Shown: positions 36,134-43,281 of the stretch, piece after piece
Layout: each line of letters opens with the position of its first letter
Numbering within the stretch: position 1 is the first letter of the stretch
Assembly (NCBI GenBank): GCA_017620255.1
Contig: JAFZQU010000033.1
Span: 1 to 43,476 of the forward strand
Direction: 5' to 3'
Source of the DNA: Lachnospiraceae bacterium
GTDB lineage: Bacteria > Bacillota > Clostridia > Lachnospirales > Lachnospiraceae
DNA length: 43,476 bases
Position numbers and translations under genes: made by a program
Notes under the pieces: model-generated
Told to the model about the DNA's origin: nothing
Seen by the model: the letters and a program-made list of their open reading frames with translations, nothing else
Databases searched by the model: none

Positions 36134-37685
36134 CTCCGTCTCCCTTCCTGTTATGCGCCATAATGCACTGCATGATCTTCTCCTGCGATACTTCTTCTTT
36201 CGTCAGTTCGCCGGCGATCTCGCCGTCGTTGATGACATAGATCCTGTCGCAGGTACCGATGATCTCAGGCATTTCCGAGGAAATGACGATCACGGCCTTG
36301 CCGGCTTTTGCCAGCTCGTTGATTACACAGTAGATCTCATATTTCGCTCCCACATCAATACCTCTGGTGGGTTCATCCATGATCAGAACATCCGGCTGCG
36401 TCATCATCCATTTCGATACAACAACCTTCTGCTGATTTCCGCCGGAAAGCGATCCGACCACCTGGTTGATGGAGTTTGTTTTTACATTGATCCGTTTTCT
36501 GTATTCTTCAGCTGAAACGATCTCATCATTGGCATTGATCACGCCGCGTTTTGAGAAGAAAAACGGTCTTGCGGCGATCGTCATGTTTTCTTTTACGTCG
36601 CCGATCAGGTTTAATCCGTATGTCTTTCTGTCCTCTGAAATATAAGCCAGTTTATTCTTAACCGCTTCCTTAACGTTTTTCAGATGCACTTCTTTTCCGT
36701 TGATCAGGACTTTACCGGAGATCTTCTGTCCGTAACTGTGTCCGAACAGGCTCATGGCAAGTTCCGTTCTGCCTGCGCCCATCAGTCCCGCAAGGCCTAC
36801 AACCTCACCGGCCCGTACCTGCAGGTTGATGTTCTTGAGCATCTGGCGGTTTTCATCGTCCGGATGGAACACATTCCAGTCCTTGACCTCAAAGATCACA
36901 TCCCCGATCTCAACGCCTTCTCTGACCGGATAACGGTTTGTCATCTCACGGCCTACCATGGCTTTGATAACCCTGTCTTCAGAGTAATCATCCACGCCCT
37001 TTACAAGCGTTTCGATCGTCTTACCGTCACGAATGATGGTAACGGAATCAGATACATATTCAATTTCGTTCAGTTTATGGGAAATGATGATACAGGTGAT
37101 CCCCTGTTTCTTCAGATCCAGCATAATGTCTAACAGCTTTCTGCTCTCTTCATCGTTCAAAGCTGCCGTAGGCTCATCGAGGATCAGAAGTTCAACCTTC
37201 TTGGCCATAGCCTTTGCGATCTCGATCAGCTGCTGTTTACCAACGCCCAGTGTATTGACGGGAACGTTGACATCCTCATTTTCCAAACCTACTTTTGCAA
37301 GCATTTCCTGCGCGCGTTTTCTGGTCTCTGTCCAGTCGATCACGCCCTTCATGCTTGTGCGTTCATTGCCCAGGAAAACATTTTCCGCAACGGATAACAA
37401 TGGGCTCAAAGCAAGTTCCTGGTGAATGATAACAATGCCTTTGGCTTCCGAGTCTCTCAGATTATGGAAGGCACAGTGCTCGCCTTTGTAAACGACATCG
37501 CCTTCGTATGATCCGTACGGATACACACCGGACAAAACATTCATCAGCGTCGACTTGCCCGCTCCGTTTTCGCCGCATAACGCATGGATCTCACCCTTTT
37601 TGACCTGGATATTTACATCATCCAGGGCCTTGACTCCGGAGAACTCTTTGGTTATGTGGTTCATTTCCAAGATGTATTCCGACAT
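36117..37685 (-). CDS. mmsA: Monosaccharide ABC transporter ATP-binding protein (MmsA/GguA-like)
   Basis: The 522-residue protein has two ABC ATPase halves, as usual for sugar transporters of the RbsA/MglA/XylG type. The first has Walker A GENGAGKST (38-46), a signature that is degenerate (TLGVGKQQLIEIAKA) and Walker B LLILDEPTAAL. The second has a changed P-loop (GLMGAGRTE), a good signature LSGGNQQKVVVSKWM and Walker B VLIMDEPTRGIDVG. The ATG at 37685 has AAGGAG 8 bases upstream; a TTG 27 bases earlier lacks support. It follows the binding-protein gene after a hairpin that probably lets part of the transcription through, and overlaps the permease gene. Confidence 0.92.
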   Translation of the reverse strand: MSEYILEMNHITKEFSGVKALDDVNIQVKKGEIHALCGENGAGKSTLMNVLSGVYPYGSYEGDVVYKGEHCAFHNLRDSEAKGIVIIHQELALSPLLSVAENVFLGNERTSMKGVIDWTETRKRAQEMLAKVGLENEDVNVPVNTLGVGKQQLIEIAKAMAKKVELLILDEPTAALNDEESRKLLDIMLDLKKQGITCIIISHKLNEIEYVSDSVTIIRDGKTIETLVKGVDDYSEDRVIKAMVGREMTNRYPVREGVEIGDVIFEVKDWNVFHPDDENRQMLKNINLQVRAGEVVGLAGLMGAGRTELAMSLFGHSYGQKISGKVLINGKEVHLKNVKEAVKNKLAYISEDRKTYGLNLIGDVKENMTIAARPFFFSKRGVINANDEIVSAEEYRKRINVKTNSINQVVGSLSGGNQQKVVVSKWMMTQPDVLIMDEPTRGIDVGAKYEIYCVINELAKAGKAVIVISSEMPEIIGTCDRIYVINDGEIAGELTKEEVSQEKIMQCIMAHNRKGDGDGNEK

Positions 37686-37789
37686 CCTCTCTGCTCCTTC
37701 TCCTATACTCAAATCCGTTCAAAGCACGAATTCTGTTTCTATTTTAGTGTATGATACTTCCGTCTGTCTACAAAAAATTGCGGTTCTCA

Positions 37790-37826
37790 AAATTCAGAAA
37801 ACGGGTGGCAGCTTATGCCGCCACCC
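37790..37826 (-). terminator. Hairpin between binding-protein and ATPase genes, likely partial terminator
   Basis: GGGTGGCGGC pairs with GCTGCCACCC around ATAA (37803-37826), followed on minus by GTTTTCTGAATTTT. It lies soon after the binding-protein stop codon. Such hairpins commonly make the binding protein more abundant than the membrane parts. Confidence 0.85.
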
Positions 37827-37862
37827 AGTTTTCATTGTTTCATGATTTTCACGCGGTGCGTA

Positions 37863-39017
37863 TTATTCAGCTAACTGTTCCTCTGTGTAGTATCCGCCGC
37901 CGATGATAACTTCTTTGTAGTTATCCTTGTCAACCGGAACGGGCTCGCAAAGGTAAGAAGGAACTACGATCTTGCCGTTGTTGTACTGCTCTGTATCGTT
38001 GATCTCAGGCTCTGCACCTTCCAGAACTGCCTGTACCATCGTTACACACTTGGAAGCAAGAAGTCTTGTATCCTTGTAGATAGACATTGTCTGCTTGCCG
38101 GAGATGATGTGCTTTGTAGCCATCAGCTCTGCATCCTGACCTGTGATCATAGGCCAGTTAGCTTCTGTGTAGCCTGCACCTTCCAGAGCGGACATGCAGC
38201 CATAGGACAGACCGTCGTATGCGCATGCGCAGATGTCCAGATCTTCGTCAGCATAGTATCTTGTAAGAAGGTCTTCACATCTCTTCATAGCTGTCTGCTG
38301 ATCCCATCTCAGTGTGTTGTTGTCATCAAATGCCAGCTGGCCGGACTTACATACTAAGGAACCGTCGTCCAGTAAAGGCTGGATCTGCTCCATCAGACCT
38401 GCATACAGCATGTGAGCGTTGTTATCATCCGGGGAACCCATGAACAGCTCGATGGTCTTCGGATCATCCGGTGTAGCACCGCAGTGCTGAACGATGTATT
38501 CACCGATCTTTGTACCAACACCCTTGTTATCGAATGTTGCATAGTAGGAAACTGCGTCTGTGTTCATCAGCAGACGGTCATAAGCGATAACCGGGATGCC
38601 TGCATCTTTAGCCTGAGCTTCTACGTTAACCAGAGCGTCGGAGTCGATAGCTGCGATAACTAAGCAGTTAGCGCCTGCTGCGATCATGTTCTCGAGCTGG
38701 GAAACCTGAGCCTGTACATCATCCTCTGCATACTGCAGATCTACTTCGTAGCCAAGAGCCTCTAACTGCTCTTTCATGTTTGCGCCGTCATGCATCCATC
38801 TTTCGGAAGACTGTGTCGGCATTGCAACTGCAACCTTCTTGCCGTTTGCTGCTGCCGGAGCTGCTTCTTCTGTAGCTGCCGGTGCTGCTTCTTCTGTAGC
38901 TGCCGGTGCATCTGCTGCGGGAGCCGGAGCTGCCGTGCCTGCTGCTGCGCCACAACCTGCAAGCAGGGATGCTACTACTGCTGCACTCATCAGTACGCTG
39001 AGTAATTTCTTCTTCAT
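37863..39017 (-). CDS. Sugar-binding lipoprotein, ChvE-like (paralogue 2)
   Basis: The ATG at 39017 is supported by AGGAGG 8 bases upstream and by a signal peptide with lipobox SLLAGC (Cys22). The 384-residue protein has an Ala/Pro/Glu-rich linker with a near-perfect internal repeat (PAATEEAA twice), then the binding fold: VAVAMPTQSSERWMHDG, DLQYAEDDVQAQVSQLENMI, AYDRLLMNTDAVSYYATFDN, FMGSPDDNNAHMLYAG, ITGQDAELMATKHI and an end EVIIGGGYYTEEQLAE. It is the probable substrate-binding subunit of the adjacent MmsAB-type transporter. An extended -10 word (TGGTATGCT) lies near 39080 upstream and a short GGTGG/CCACC stem lies in the leader. Confidence 0.92.
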   Translation of the reverse strand: MKKKLLSVLMSAAVVASLLAGCGAAAGTAAPAPAADAPAATEEAAPAATEEAAPAAANGKKVAVAMPTQSSERWMHDGANMKEQLEALGYEVDLQYAEDDVQAQVSQLENMIAAGANCLVIAAIDSDALVNVEAQAKDAGIPVIAYDRLLMNTDAVSYYATFDNKGVGTKIGEYIVQHCGATPDDPKTIELFMGSPDDNNAHMLYAGLMEQIQPLLDDGSLVCKSGQLAFDDNNTLRWDQQTAMKRCEDLLTRYYADEDLDICACAYDGLSYGCMSALEGAGYTEANWPMITGQDAELMATKHIISGKQTMSIYKDTRLLASKCVTMVQAVLEGAEPEINDTEQYNNGKIVVPSYLCEPVPVDKDNYKEVIIGGGYYTEEQLAE

Positions 39018-39134
39018 AAGATAATCCTCCTTTTCGTTTGCGGTGGTCCCACCCACCAGTCATCTTACGAACATCAGCATACCATGTGGCATTTTTCAAA
39101 AAAATAAAAAAACCTACGCAGAGAATTAAAAATT

Positions 39135-40667
39135 CTACACACGTGCTCTTCTGTCCATTCCGCTCCTTGCGTAAAAATCACGCTTATCCGCATACATGGC
39201 TTCATCCGCCTTCTTGACGATCTCAGGCACCGTGCACGCCGGATAGTCTTTGGACGAAGCAACACCGATCGCGATACTTAAAACGTTTCCGTGATCGTCT
39301 TTATATTCGCTGACTCTTTCCTTTAAGGCCGAAACGACCTGCATGGCATCCGCCTGCACATCCATCCAGAGCGCGGCAAACTCATCCCCGCCCGTTCTGA
39401 AATAAGCACCGTACTGTCCGATCGTTTCTTCGATCGCCTTGGCTGCGCCTTTGATATATGCATCGCCTGCCGCATGCCCGTAGGTGTCGTTCACGCGCTT
39501 CAAGCCGTTGACATCCATCATGAAAACGACCAGTTCGACATCCGAGGGGATGCCGTCTTCCGTCGGGATCCTGTCAAGGGCACGCTCATAGGCATAGCGG
39601 TTGCCCGTTTCCGTCAGCCGGTCTGTTAAGGAATCTTTCTTATACTGTCTGCCGATCTCGTGCGATACCAGTTCACCGAGAACTTCATAGCGGTGATTTT
39701 CCAGACTGTTATCATAGTAACGCCGTAGCGTCTCATGATATTCTCCGTGGATCTCCACAAGCCGCTCCGGATCCAGGATCACTTCATCCATCAGGAACGC
39801 ATACAGGTCGAGTTTATCGGAGATCGATGCACTGACATCGATCATCTTCAGCGCGTATTCCGTCAGTTTTTCATCCGGTACGCAGCCCTTGATCCAGCGG
39901 AAGATCGGAACGATGATCGAAGGATAATCCACAAAGATACCGTAGGTTGTTAAGTTACCGCCAAACAGATCCTCAAATTCCGCGATGTCCGTCTCTTCCG
40001 GCCGCGTATCCTGCCCAAGCAGCGCCTTGGAGCCAAGGCAAAAGATACGGAGCGCAGTCTCCAGCGGCCCGTCATAGAGCGCATCATCATAGGAATAGAT
40101 CCGTTTTCTGTAGAAACGGTATTTTTCCAGATCGCCGATAAACGCGTAGCCCTGCATCAGGTTGCAGTCTAAGATCATCTTATAGGTGTCCGGCAGGTCG
40201 CATAACAGCGCAAACGTCCTCGTCCTGTCCACATACTGCTCCGCTTCGCCCTTCAGGCCGCAGGCCATGAACAGGTCGAGCGCCTGCATCAGGGCTGCCG
40301 CAACACAAAAATCAGGCGCGTTGTCCAGATCGAGGATCAGGTTGATGAACCGGAAACTTTCCGAATAGGAATGAAGTGCCGTATAGAAATCCATTTCCTT
40401 CAGATACAGATAGGGAAGCCACTCGTCGGCGCCGTCGGTATTGTCCTCCATGCGCGCAGCATATTTCTGCGTGCAGGAATGCAGGGCGCCCATATGTAAC
40501 AGTCCCAGGTAACGGCTGACATTGTCATAGTAGTCAAGGAATTCCTTGATATAACGGCAGTCCGCATCCGCATCTGCTTCAAAGAATACCGAGGCCTCCG
40601 TGATCTCATATCCTGTCACAAGCCTATCCTTATCCGCAAGTAATTCCCGTATTCTCTCAATCGTCAT
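39135..40667 (-). CDS. Cytosolic diguanylate cyclase with helical N-terminal region
   Basis: The 510-residue protein ends in a GGDEF domain (about 345-505) with KKDSLTDRLTETGNRYAYERAL, MMDVNGLKRVNDTYGHAAGD and an intact RTGGDEFAAL, so it should make cyclic di-GMP. The first about 330 residues are mostly helical, rich in Leu, Tyr and Asp, and resemble TPR-like solenoids; there is no membrane segment. The role of that region as sensor or interaction platform is inferred. AGGAG lies 8 bases before the ATG. It has its own promoter at 40706-40734 and runs towards the sugar transporter genes; the 117-base gap after it has only a weak AGAATT/AATTCT hairpin followed by T runs. Confidence 0.9.
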   Translation of the reverse strand: MTIERIRELLADKDRLVTGYEITEASVFFEADADADCRYIKEFLDYYDNVSRYLGLLHMGALHSCTQKYAARMEDNTDGADEWLPYLYLKEMDFYTALHSYSESFRFINLILDLDNAPDFCVAAALMQALDLFMACGLKGEAEQYVDRTRTFALLCDLPDTYKMILDCNLMQGYAFIGDLEKYRFYRKRIYSYDDALYDGPLETALRIFCLGSKALLGQDTRPEETDIAEFEDLFGGNLTTYGIFVDYPSIIVPIFRWIKGCVPDEKLTEYALKMIDVSASISDKLDLYAFLMDEVILDPERLVEIHGEYHETLRRYYDNSLENHRYEVLGELVSHEIGRQYKKDSLTDRLTETGNRYAYERALDRIPTEDGIPSDVELVVFMMDVNGLKRVNDTYGHAAGDAYIKGAAKAIEETIGQYGAYFRTGGDEFAALWMDVQADAMQVVSALKERVSEYKDDHGNVLSIAIGVASSKDYPACTVPEIVKKADEAMYADKRDFYARSGMDRRARV

Positions 40668-40705
40668 TTCATCTTTCTCCTGCAGGTGAGTGACTTTCTC
40701 CGTAT

Positions 40706-40734
40706 ATTATACCACAGTTGCGCGAAACGTCACA
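40706..40734 (-). promoter_or_regulatory. Promoter of the diguanylate cyclase gene
   Basis: On minus, TGTGAC and TATAAT are 17 bases apart. The -10 is of the extended kind (TGGTATAAT). It ends 39 bases before the ATG at 40667. Confidence 0.65.
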
Positions 40735-40806
40735 GTTTGGAGCATACACGGTTTTTTTGTCATTTCATAAACAAATCGGTAAAATTATAAATATTTTCTG
40801 AAATTA

Positions 40807-40833
40807 TTAGCACTCGTATTGACAGAGTGCTAA
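40807..40833 (+). promoter_or_regulatory. CIRCE operator (HrcA site) of hsp20
   Basis: TTAGCACTC, nine bases, then GAGTGCTAA is an exact match to the CIRCE consensus. It should bind the heat-shock repressor HrcA. The -35 box of the hsp20 promoter lies inside it. Confidence 0.97.
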
Positions 40834-40847
40834 CAGCGGTGTATAAC
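40819..40847 (+). promoter_or_regulatory. hsp20 promoter
   Basis: A perfect TTGACA (40819-40824) and TATAAC (40842-40847) are 17 bases apart. The -35 lies in the CIRCE spacer and right arm, so HrcA binding would block polymerase. Confidence 0.9.
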
Positions 40848-40893
40848 GTAGTCAGAAACAGAAATAAAGCATTTGCAAAAGGAGGAATGAATT

Positions 40894-41334
40894 ATGTTGT
40901 ACATGCCTACACTCTTCGGAGAAAACTTATTTGATGAATTTTTCGACAGCTTCCAGCGTCCCACAAAGCGCAGAGCAAATGCTCCTCTCTCCGGTCTGAT
41001 GAAGACGGATGTGAAAGAACATGACGACGCATACGAGCTCGGCATTGAGCTCCCGGGATATAAGAAGGAAGACATCAAACTGGAACTGAAGGATGGTTAC
41101 ATGAACATCCGGGCCAACAACGAGACGGAAAAGGAAGAAAAGGATGAGAAAGGTACCTACCTGCGCCGCGAACGTTATGTCGGTTCCATGAGCAGATCCT
41201 TCTATGTCGGTGAAGCGCTGACCGAAGAAGACATCAAAGCCAAATTCGAGGACGGCATCTTAAAGATCACCGTTCCCAAGAAGGAAGCGAAACCGGCTGT
41301 GGAAGAAAATCACTACATCGCGATCGAAGGCTGA
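40894..41334 (+). CDS. Small heat-shock protein, Hsp20/alpha-crystallin family
   Basis: The 146-residue chaperone has an alpha-crystallin domain (about 38-135) with KTDVKEHDDAYELGIELPGYKKEDIKLEL, the insertion KGTYLRRERYVGSMSRSFYVG and the late motif GILKITVPK. The C-terminus has an IAI motif of the I-x-I kind used in oligomer assembly. It should hold unfolding proteins in the cytosol without ATP. AAAGGAGG lies 9 bases upstream of the ATG. Regulation by HrcA is indicated by a perfect CIRCE site over the promoter. The gene is the last core gene before an AT-rich accessory stretch; the 126 bases past its stop hold nothing I recognise until the terminator at 41461. Confidence 0.95.
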   Translation: MLYMPTLFGENLFDEFFDSFQRPTKRRANAPLSGLMKTDVKEHDDAYELGIELPGYKKEDIKLELKDGYMNIRANNETEKEEKDEKGTYLRRERYVGSMSRSFYVGEALTEEDIKAKFEDGILKITVPKKEAKPAVEENHYIAIEG

Positions 41335-41460
41335 CCCTTTCCCGGTGTCATCCGTAAGGTCTGCGCCGGTTCGCAACATAAAAAGAGAGGCTGTCATTAC
41401 GGCAGTGTTCATAAGACAGTAACGCAAAATGAGCACTGTCGCGGTGGATTGGCAAAAAAG

Positions 41461-41498
41461 AAGAAGTCTGAAAGGAACATACCTTCCAGACTTCTTTT
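41461..41498. terminator. Bidirectional terminator between hsp20 and the cassette array
   Basis: AAGAAGTCTGAAAGG pairs with CCTTCCAGACTTCTT (one wobble) around AACATA. T-rich sequence follows on both strands, so it can end hsp20 from the left and the array from the right. Confidence 0.9.
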
Positions 41499-41520
41499 CT
41501 TATTAAAATAATGAGACGGT

Positions 41521-41622
41521 TTATGCTTTTACATCCACCTCGCCGCCTATTATCTTGGTAATCCTGCGCTGGGGGCAACCATATCAACCACAACATTAAT
41601 GGTAGGAACGTTTGGTTGGTTG
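41521..41622 (-). pseudogene. 3' gene fragment leaving repeat 1, with probable frameshift
   Basis: Reading minus out of repeat 1, one frame stays open for about 24 codons (NQPNVPTINVVVDMVAPSAG) and stops at 41550. If one base is added in the run of five C (minus strand) near 41575, the frame instead continues as QRRITKIIGGEVDVKA and stops at 41521. That looks like a natural protein end, so this is probably a broken gene tail. I cannot name the protein. The frame is the same one in which the short gene at 43403 enters repeat 4. Confidence 0.5.
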
Positions 41623-41658
41623 GTTGAACGACCCTCCAAATTTGGAGGGTCGTATTTG
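41623..41658. repeat. 36-bp palindromic repeat, copy 1
   Basis: This is the left-most of four identical 36-bp copies. Plus-strand ends are GTTGA and ATTTG; the inner 26 bases are a perfect palindrome with half-site ACGACCCTCCAAA. The bases on the right (41659 on) begin a terminator-like half, TTTTATCCTCTGCTTTT, cut off by the repeat. Confidence 0.97.
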
Positions 41659-41696
41659 TTTTATCCTCTGCTTTTGTCAAAAAAAATATAAGCCTA

Positions 41697-41876
41697 TCAT
41701 TGATTCTGCTTCCACAACGGAATATAAGTTCCATTTTTTATTTCATCGATAGGCCGCGAGAAATAATACGCTTTCTCCTCATCATATTCTTTTGCAGTCA
41801 TTCCTTTCCTCACGAATGGATACTCCAATAATAATGGATCCCAATCATCTATGATTTCATTTTGATCTACCATCAT
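41697..41876 (-). CDS. Small acidic protein, candidate immunity protein
   Basis: This 59-residue protein (MMVDQNEIIDDWDPLLLEYP, ending IPLWKQNQ) has a strong ribosome site, AAAGGAGGAG, 9 bases before the ATG at 41876; an earlier in-frame ATG has none. It overlaps the end of a broken upstream frame (stop at 41857), the layout usual for toxin and immunity genes. It is acidic, with no signal peptide or membrane segment. I do not recognise the family. A stretch of eight T follows its stop codon. Confidence 0.6.
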   Translation of the reverse strand: MMVDQNEIIDDWDPLLLEYPFVRKGMTAKEYDEEKAYYFSRPIDEIKNGTYIPLWKQNQ

Positions 41877-42074
41877 AGATTGCAACTCCTCCTTTCGCAT
41901 ATTTTTCCAATGCCGCTTCGGTCATCTTTTTTTCTTTTTCTATTCGATCCGTAATCCCCTTGCCCGCTTTTTCGAATTCCAGATATAGATAATCGTCTAA
42001 GCTTTTCCGTTTGAAACTATTGAAAACGTTATTCCATTATTCGTAGCCGCCGTAATAACATCCAGATTTTTCCA
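41857..42074 (-). pseudogene. Toxin-like C-terminal fragment, frame-broken
   Basis: Minus-strand sequence leaving repeat 2 reads FNWKNLDVITAATNNG and on to a stop at 41997. A second frame, open from 42036, reads NNVFNSFKRKSLDDYLYLEF and continues to 41857, ending where the next gene begins. The two overlap by about 40 bases, so a single frameshift would join them into one tail of about 72 residues. No start codon with a ribosome site is seen. By position it resembles a C-terminal toxin module ahead of its immunity gene; this is inference. Confidence 0.45.
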
Positions 42075-42110
42075 GTTGAACGACCCTCCAAATTTGGAGG
42101 GTCGTATTTG
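42075..42110. repeat. 36-bp palindromic repeat, copy 2
   Basis: Identical to the copy at 41623-41658. It starts 452 bases after copy 1 and is followed directly (plus) by a complete terminator that serves the minus-strand cassette to its right. Confidence 0.97.
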
Positions 42111-42112
42111 AC

Positions 42113-42142
42113 AAAAAAGCAGGGGTTTTATCCTCTGCTTTT
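42113..42142 (-). terminator. Terminator closing the cassette between repeats 2 and 3
   Basis: On minus AAGCAGAGG pairs with CCCCTGCTT around a short loop, then TTTT. The first 18 bases (AAAAGCAGAGGATAAAAC) also occur just right of repeat 1, where the second half is missing. Confidence 0.85.
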
Positions 42143-42165
42143 AAGTCATCGGTTTATAAATGACC

Positions 42166-42483
42166 CTACCTTTTTAGCCCGAATCGATCTTCCATAAAGC
42201 TCATAAATTCGTCCGACAAAAGAATATCATATTTATCAAACATATAAGTCACTCCAGAACTCCATTGATATCCGTCCGAGTCCCTGATAATATTCTCTCG
42301 CGAATAAACTTCTTTCGTGACAGGATCAATCATCGGCATCATTCCTACAGTCCCTGGCTTCGGGGTCTGCAAATACTGAATGATTTTCTTTTTAAGTTGA
42401 TCATTCACACGCCCAGACATGGATCCATCATTCTTAAATTTATCCGGCTTTATAGAACAGCCTTCTCTCAAAATTCCCTTCAT
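42166..42483 (-). CDS. Small hypothetical protein, candidate immunity protein
   Basis: From the ATG at 42483 the product has 105 residues (MKGILREGCSIKPDKFKNDG, ending FMEDRFGLKR). The frame also runs open back through repeat 3, but that part is read-through of the repeat. The ribosome site is modest (ACGGGG). Just before the ATG another frame leaving repeat 3 ends (FNRKGFWRTFGTG, stop), 5 bases before the start, like the last residues of a toxin gene ahead of its immunity gene. The protein is soluble and has no motif I recognise. A terminator follows at 42113-42142. Confidence 0.55.
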   Translation of the reverse strand: MKGILREGCSIKPDKFKNDGSMSGRVNDQLKKKIIQYLQTPKPGTVGMMPMIDPVTKEVYSRENIIRDSDGYQWSSGVTYMFDKYDILLSDEFMSFMEDRFGLKR

Positions 42484-42524
42484 AACCGTTACCCCGTACC
42501 AAACGTCCTCCAGAAACCTTTTCT

Positions 42525-42560
42525 GTTGAACGACCCTCCAAATTTGGAGGGTCGTATTTG
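42525..42560. repeat. 36-bp palindromic repeat, copy 3
   Basis: Identical to the others. It starts 450 bases after copy 2. Its minus-strand upstream side is the end of the cassette that holds the JAMM-like gene. Confidence 0.97.
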
Positions 42561-42572
42561 AAATTTTCCAAC

Positions 42573-42600
42573 AAAAAAGCACCTGCCAGAGCAAGTGCCT
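42573..42600 (-). terminator. Terminator closing the cassette between repeats 3 and 4
   Basis: On minus GGCACTTGC pairs with GCAGGTGCT (one wobble) around TCTG, then a T run. It lies 2 bases after the stop codon at 42603. Confidence 0.88.
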
Positions 42601-42602
42601 AA

Positions 42603-42764
42603 TTATTTGATTTTTTGCTCGCGTTTCTCAGCAGCGGCATGATGACGCTTTGCTAAAGCATCTATATCAGCAAGCGCCCGCGCTAATTTTGCCTTGCTTT
42701 CTGGCGTTTCCCTTTTTATAAATTTCGGAAGCGAATATCCATCATATTCATATACGTTACTCAT
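42603..42764 (-). CDS. Small basic helical protein following the JAMM-like gene
   Basis: This 53-residue protein (MSNVYEYDGYSLPKFIKRET, then a Lys/Ala-rich helix ending AAEKREQKIK) starts inside the end of the JAMM-like gene; ATGAGTAA holds both its start and the upstream stop, an 8-base overlap. The overlap means translation by coupling. It may be an antidote or accessory to the upstream protein, or a small phage-region protein. I do not recognise a family. Confidence 0.6.
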   Translation of the reverse strand: MSNVYEYDGYSLPKFIKRETPESKAKLARALADIDALAKRHHAAAEKREQKIK

Positions 42765-43281
42765 TTACGGAAAACCTCCATTCCATACTTCCTAAGAGAA
42801 GAATACCATATTTCATCATCAAATTCAACTCAAAACGCAAAGCATTGCTTATTAAGCCATGCAATTCTTTGCACTCTTTTTTCGAATATGAATAATCGGT
42901 CTTCCCGTAAGAAAACACTTCTAAATTATGCCCCACAGATACTCCCATAACGTAATCATTATTATAAGCCGAAACGCCATCATCCAATGTCGGCGGAAGT
43001 CCGCCAGGGTGATTATGCACCGCTATTATTCTACGTCCAGCCTTGCGAGCATCAGCTATAGCCTTTTTCGTCTCATCATCATAGTCTACGCCATTCGGAA
43101 TATTGCAAGTATCTAACTTATGGATAATATCCCCGGTATCCGCATCTATAAAATGAATATCCTCAAAATTCGTTCCGTTTCTGTGTTTCAGCATTTCCAC
43201 GGAACTATCATATATGGCATTATTAACAGATTCATTTTCTGTAATGCCAGCGAACTTTTCTACAAATCCCGGAGCATCCAA
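42757..43281 (-). CDS. JAMM/RadC-like domain protein, probably headless toxin module
   Basis: Minus frame leaving repeat 4; a TTG at 43281 gives 174 residues but has no ribosome site, and the frame stays open back through the repeat to a TAG at about 43353. The centre has IIAVHNHPGGLPPTLDDG, in which His89, His91 and a TxxD (98-101) form a JAMM-type metal site, followed by YVMGVSVGHNLEVFSYG. Such domains occur in MuF-type phage head proteins and polymorphic toxins of Firmicutes. The lack of a proper start suggests a C-terminal module cut from a larger protein. It overlaps a 53-residue gene by 8 bases. Confidence 0.65.
   Translation of the reverse strand: MDAPGFVEKFAGITENESVNNAIYDSSVEMLKHRNGTNFEDIHFIDADTGDIIHKLDTCNIPNGVDYDDETKKAIADARKAGRRIIAVHNHPGGLPPTLDDGVSAYNNDYVMGVSVGHNLEVFSYGKTDYSYSKKECKELHGLISNALRFELNLMMKYGILLLGSMEWRFSVNE

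Noticed and set aside
36000-37800. A ribose or xylose transporter name for the ABC genes
   Set aside because: The parts fit the multiple-sugar MmsA/MmsB type best, and no sugar-specific enzyme gene is nearby to fix the substrate.
39044-39059. GGTGG/CCACC stem in the leader of the binding-protein gene as a riboswitch
   Set aside because: The stem is only five pairs and the leader is too short for any known riboswitch class.
41348-41734. A 128-codon minus frame through repeat 1
   Set aside because: It reads through the repeat and across the terminator at 41461-41498, has no ribosome site and conflicts with the end of the 59-residue gene.
42484-42594. The longer N-terminus of the 105-residue protein
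   Set aside because: These codons are read-through of repeat 3 and the preceding terminator; a start with a nearby ribosome site is only found at 42483.
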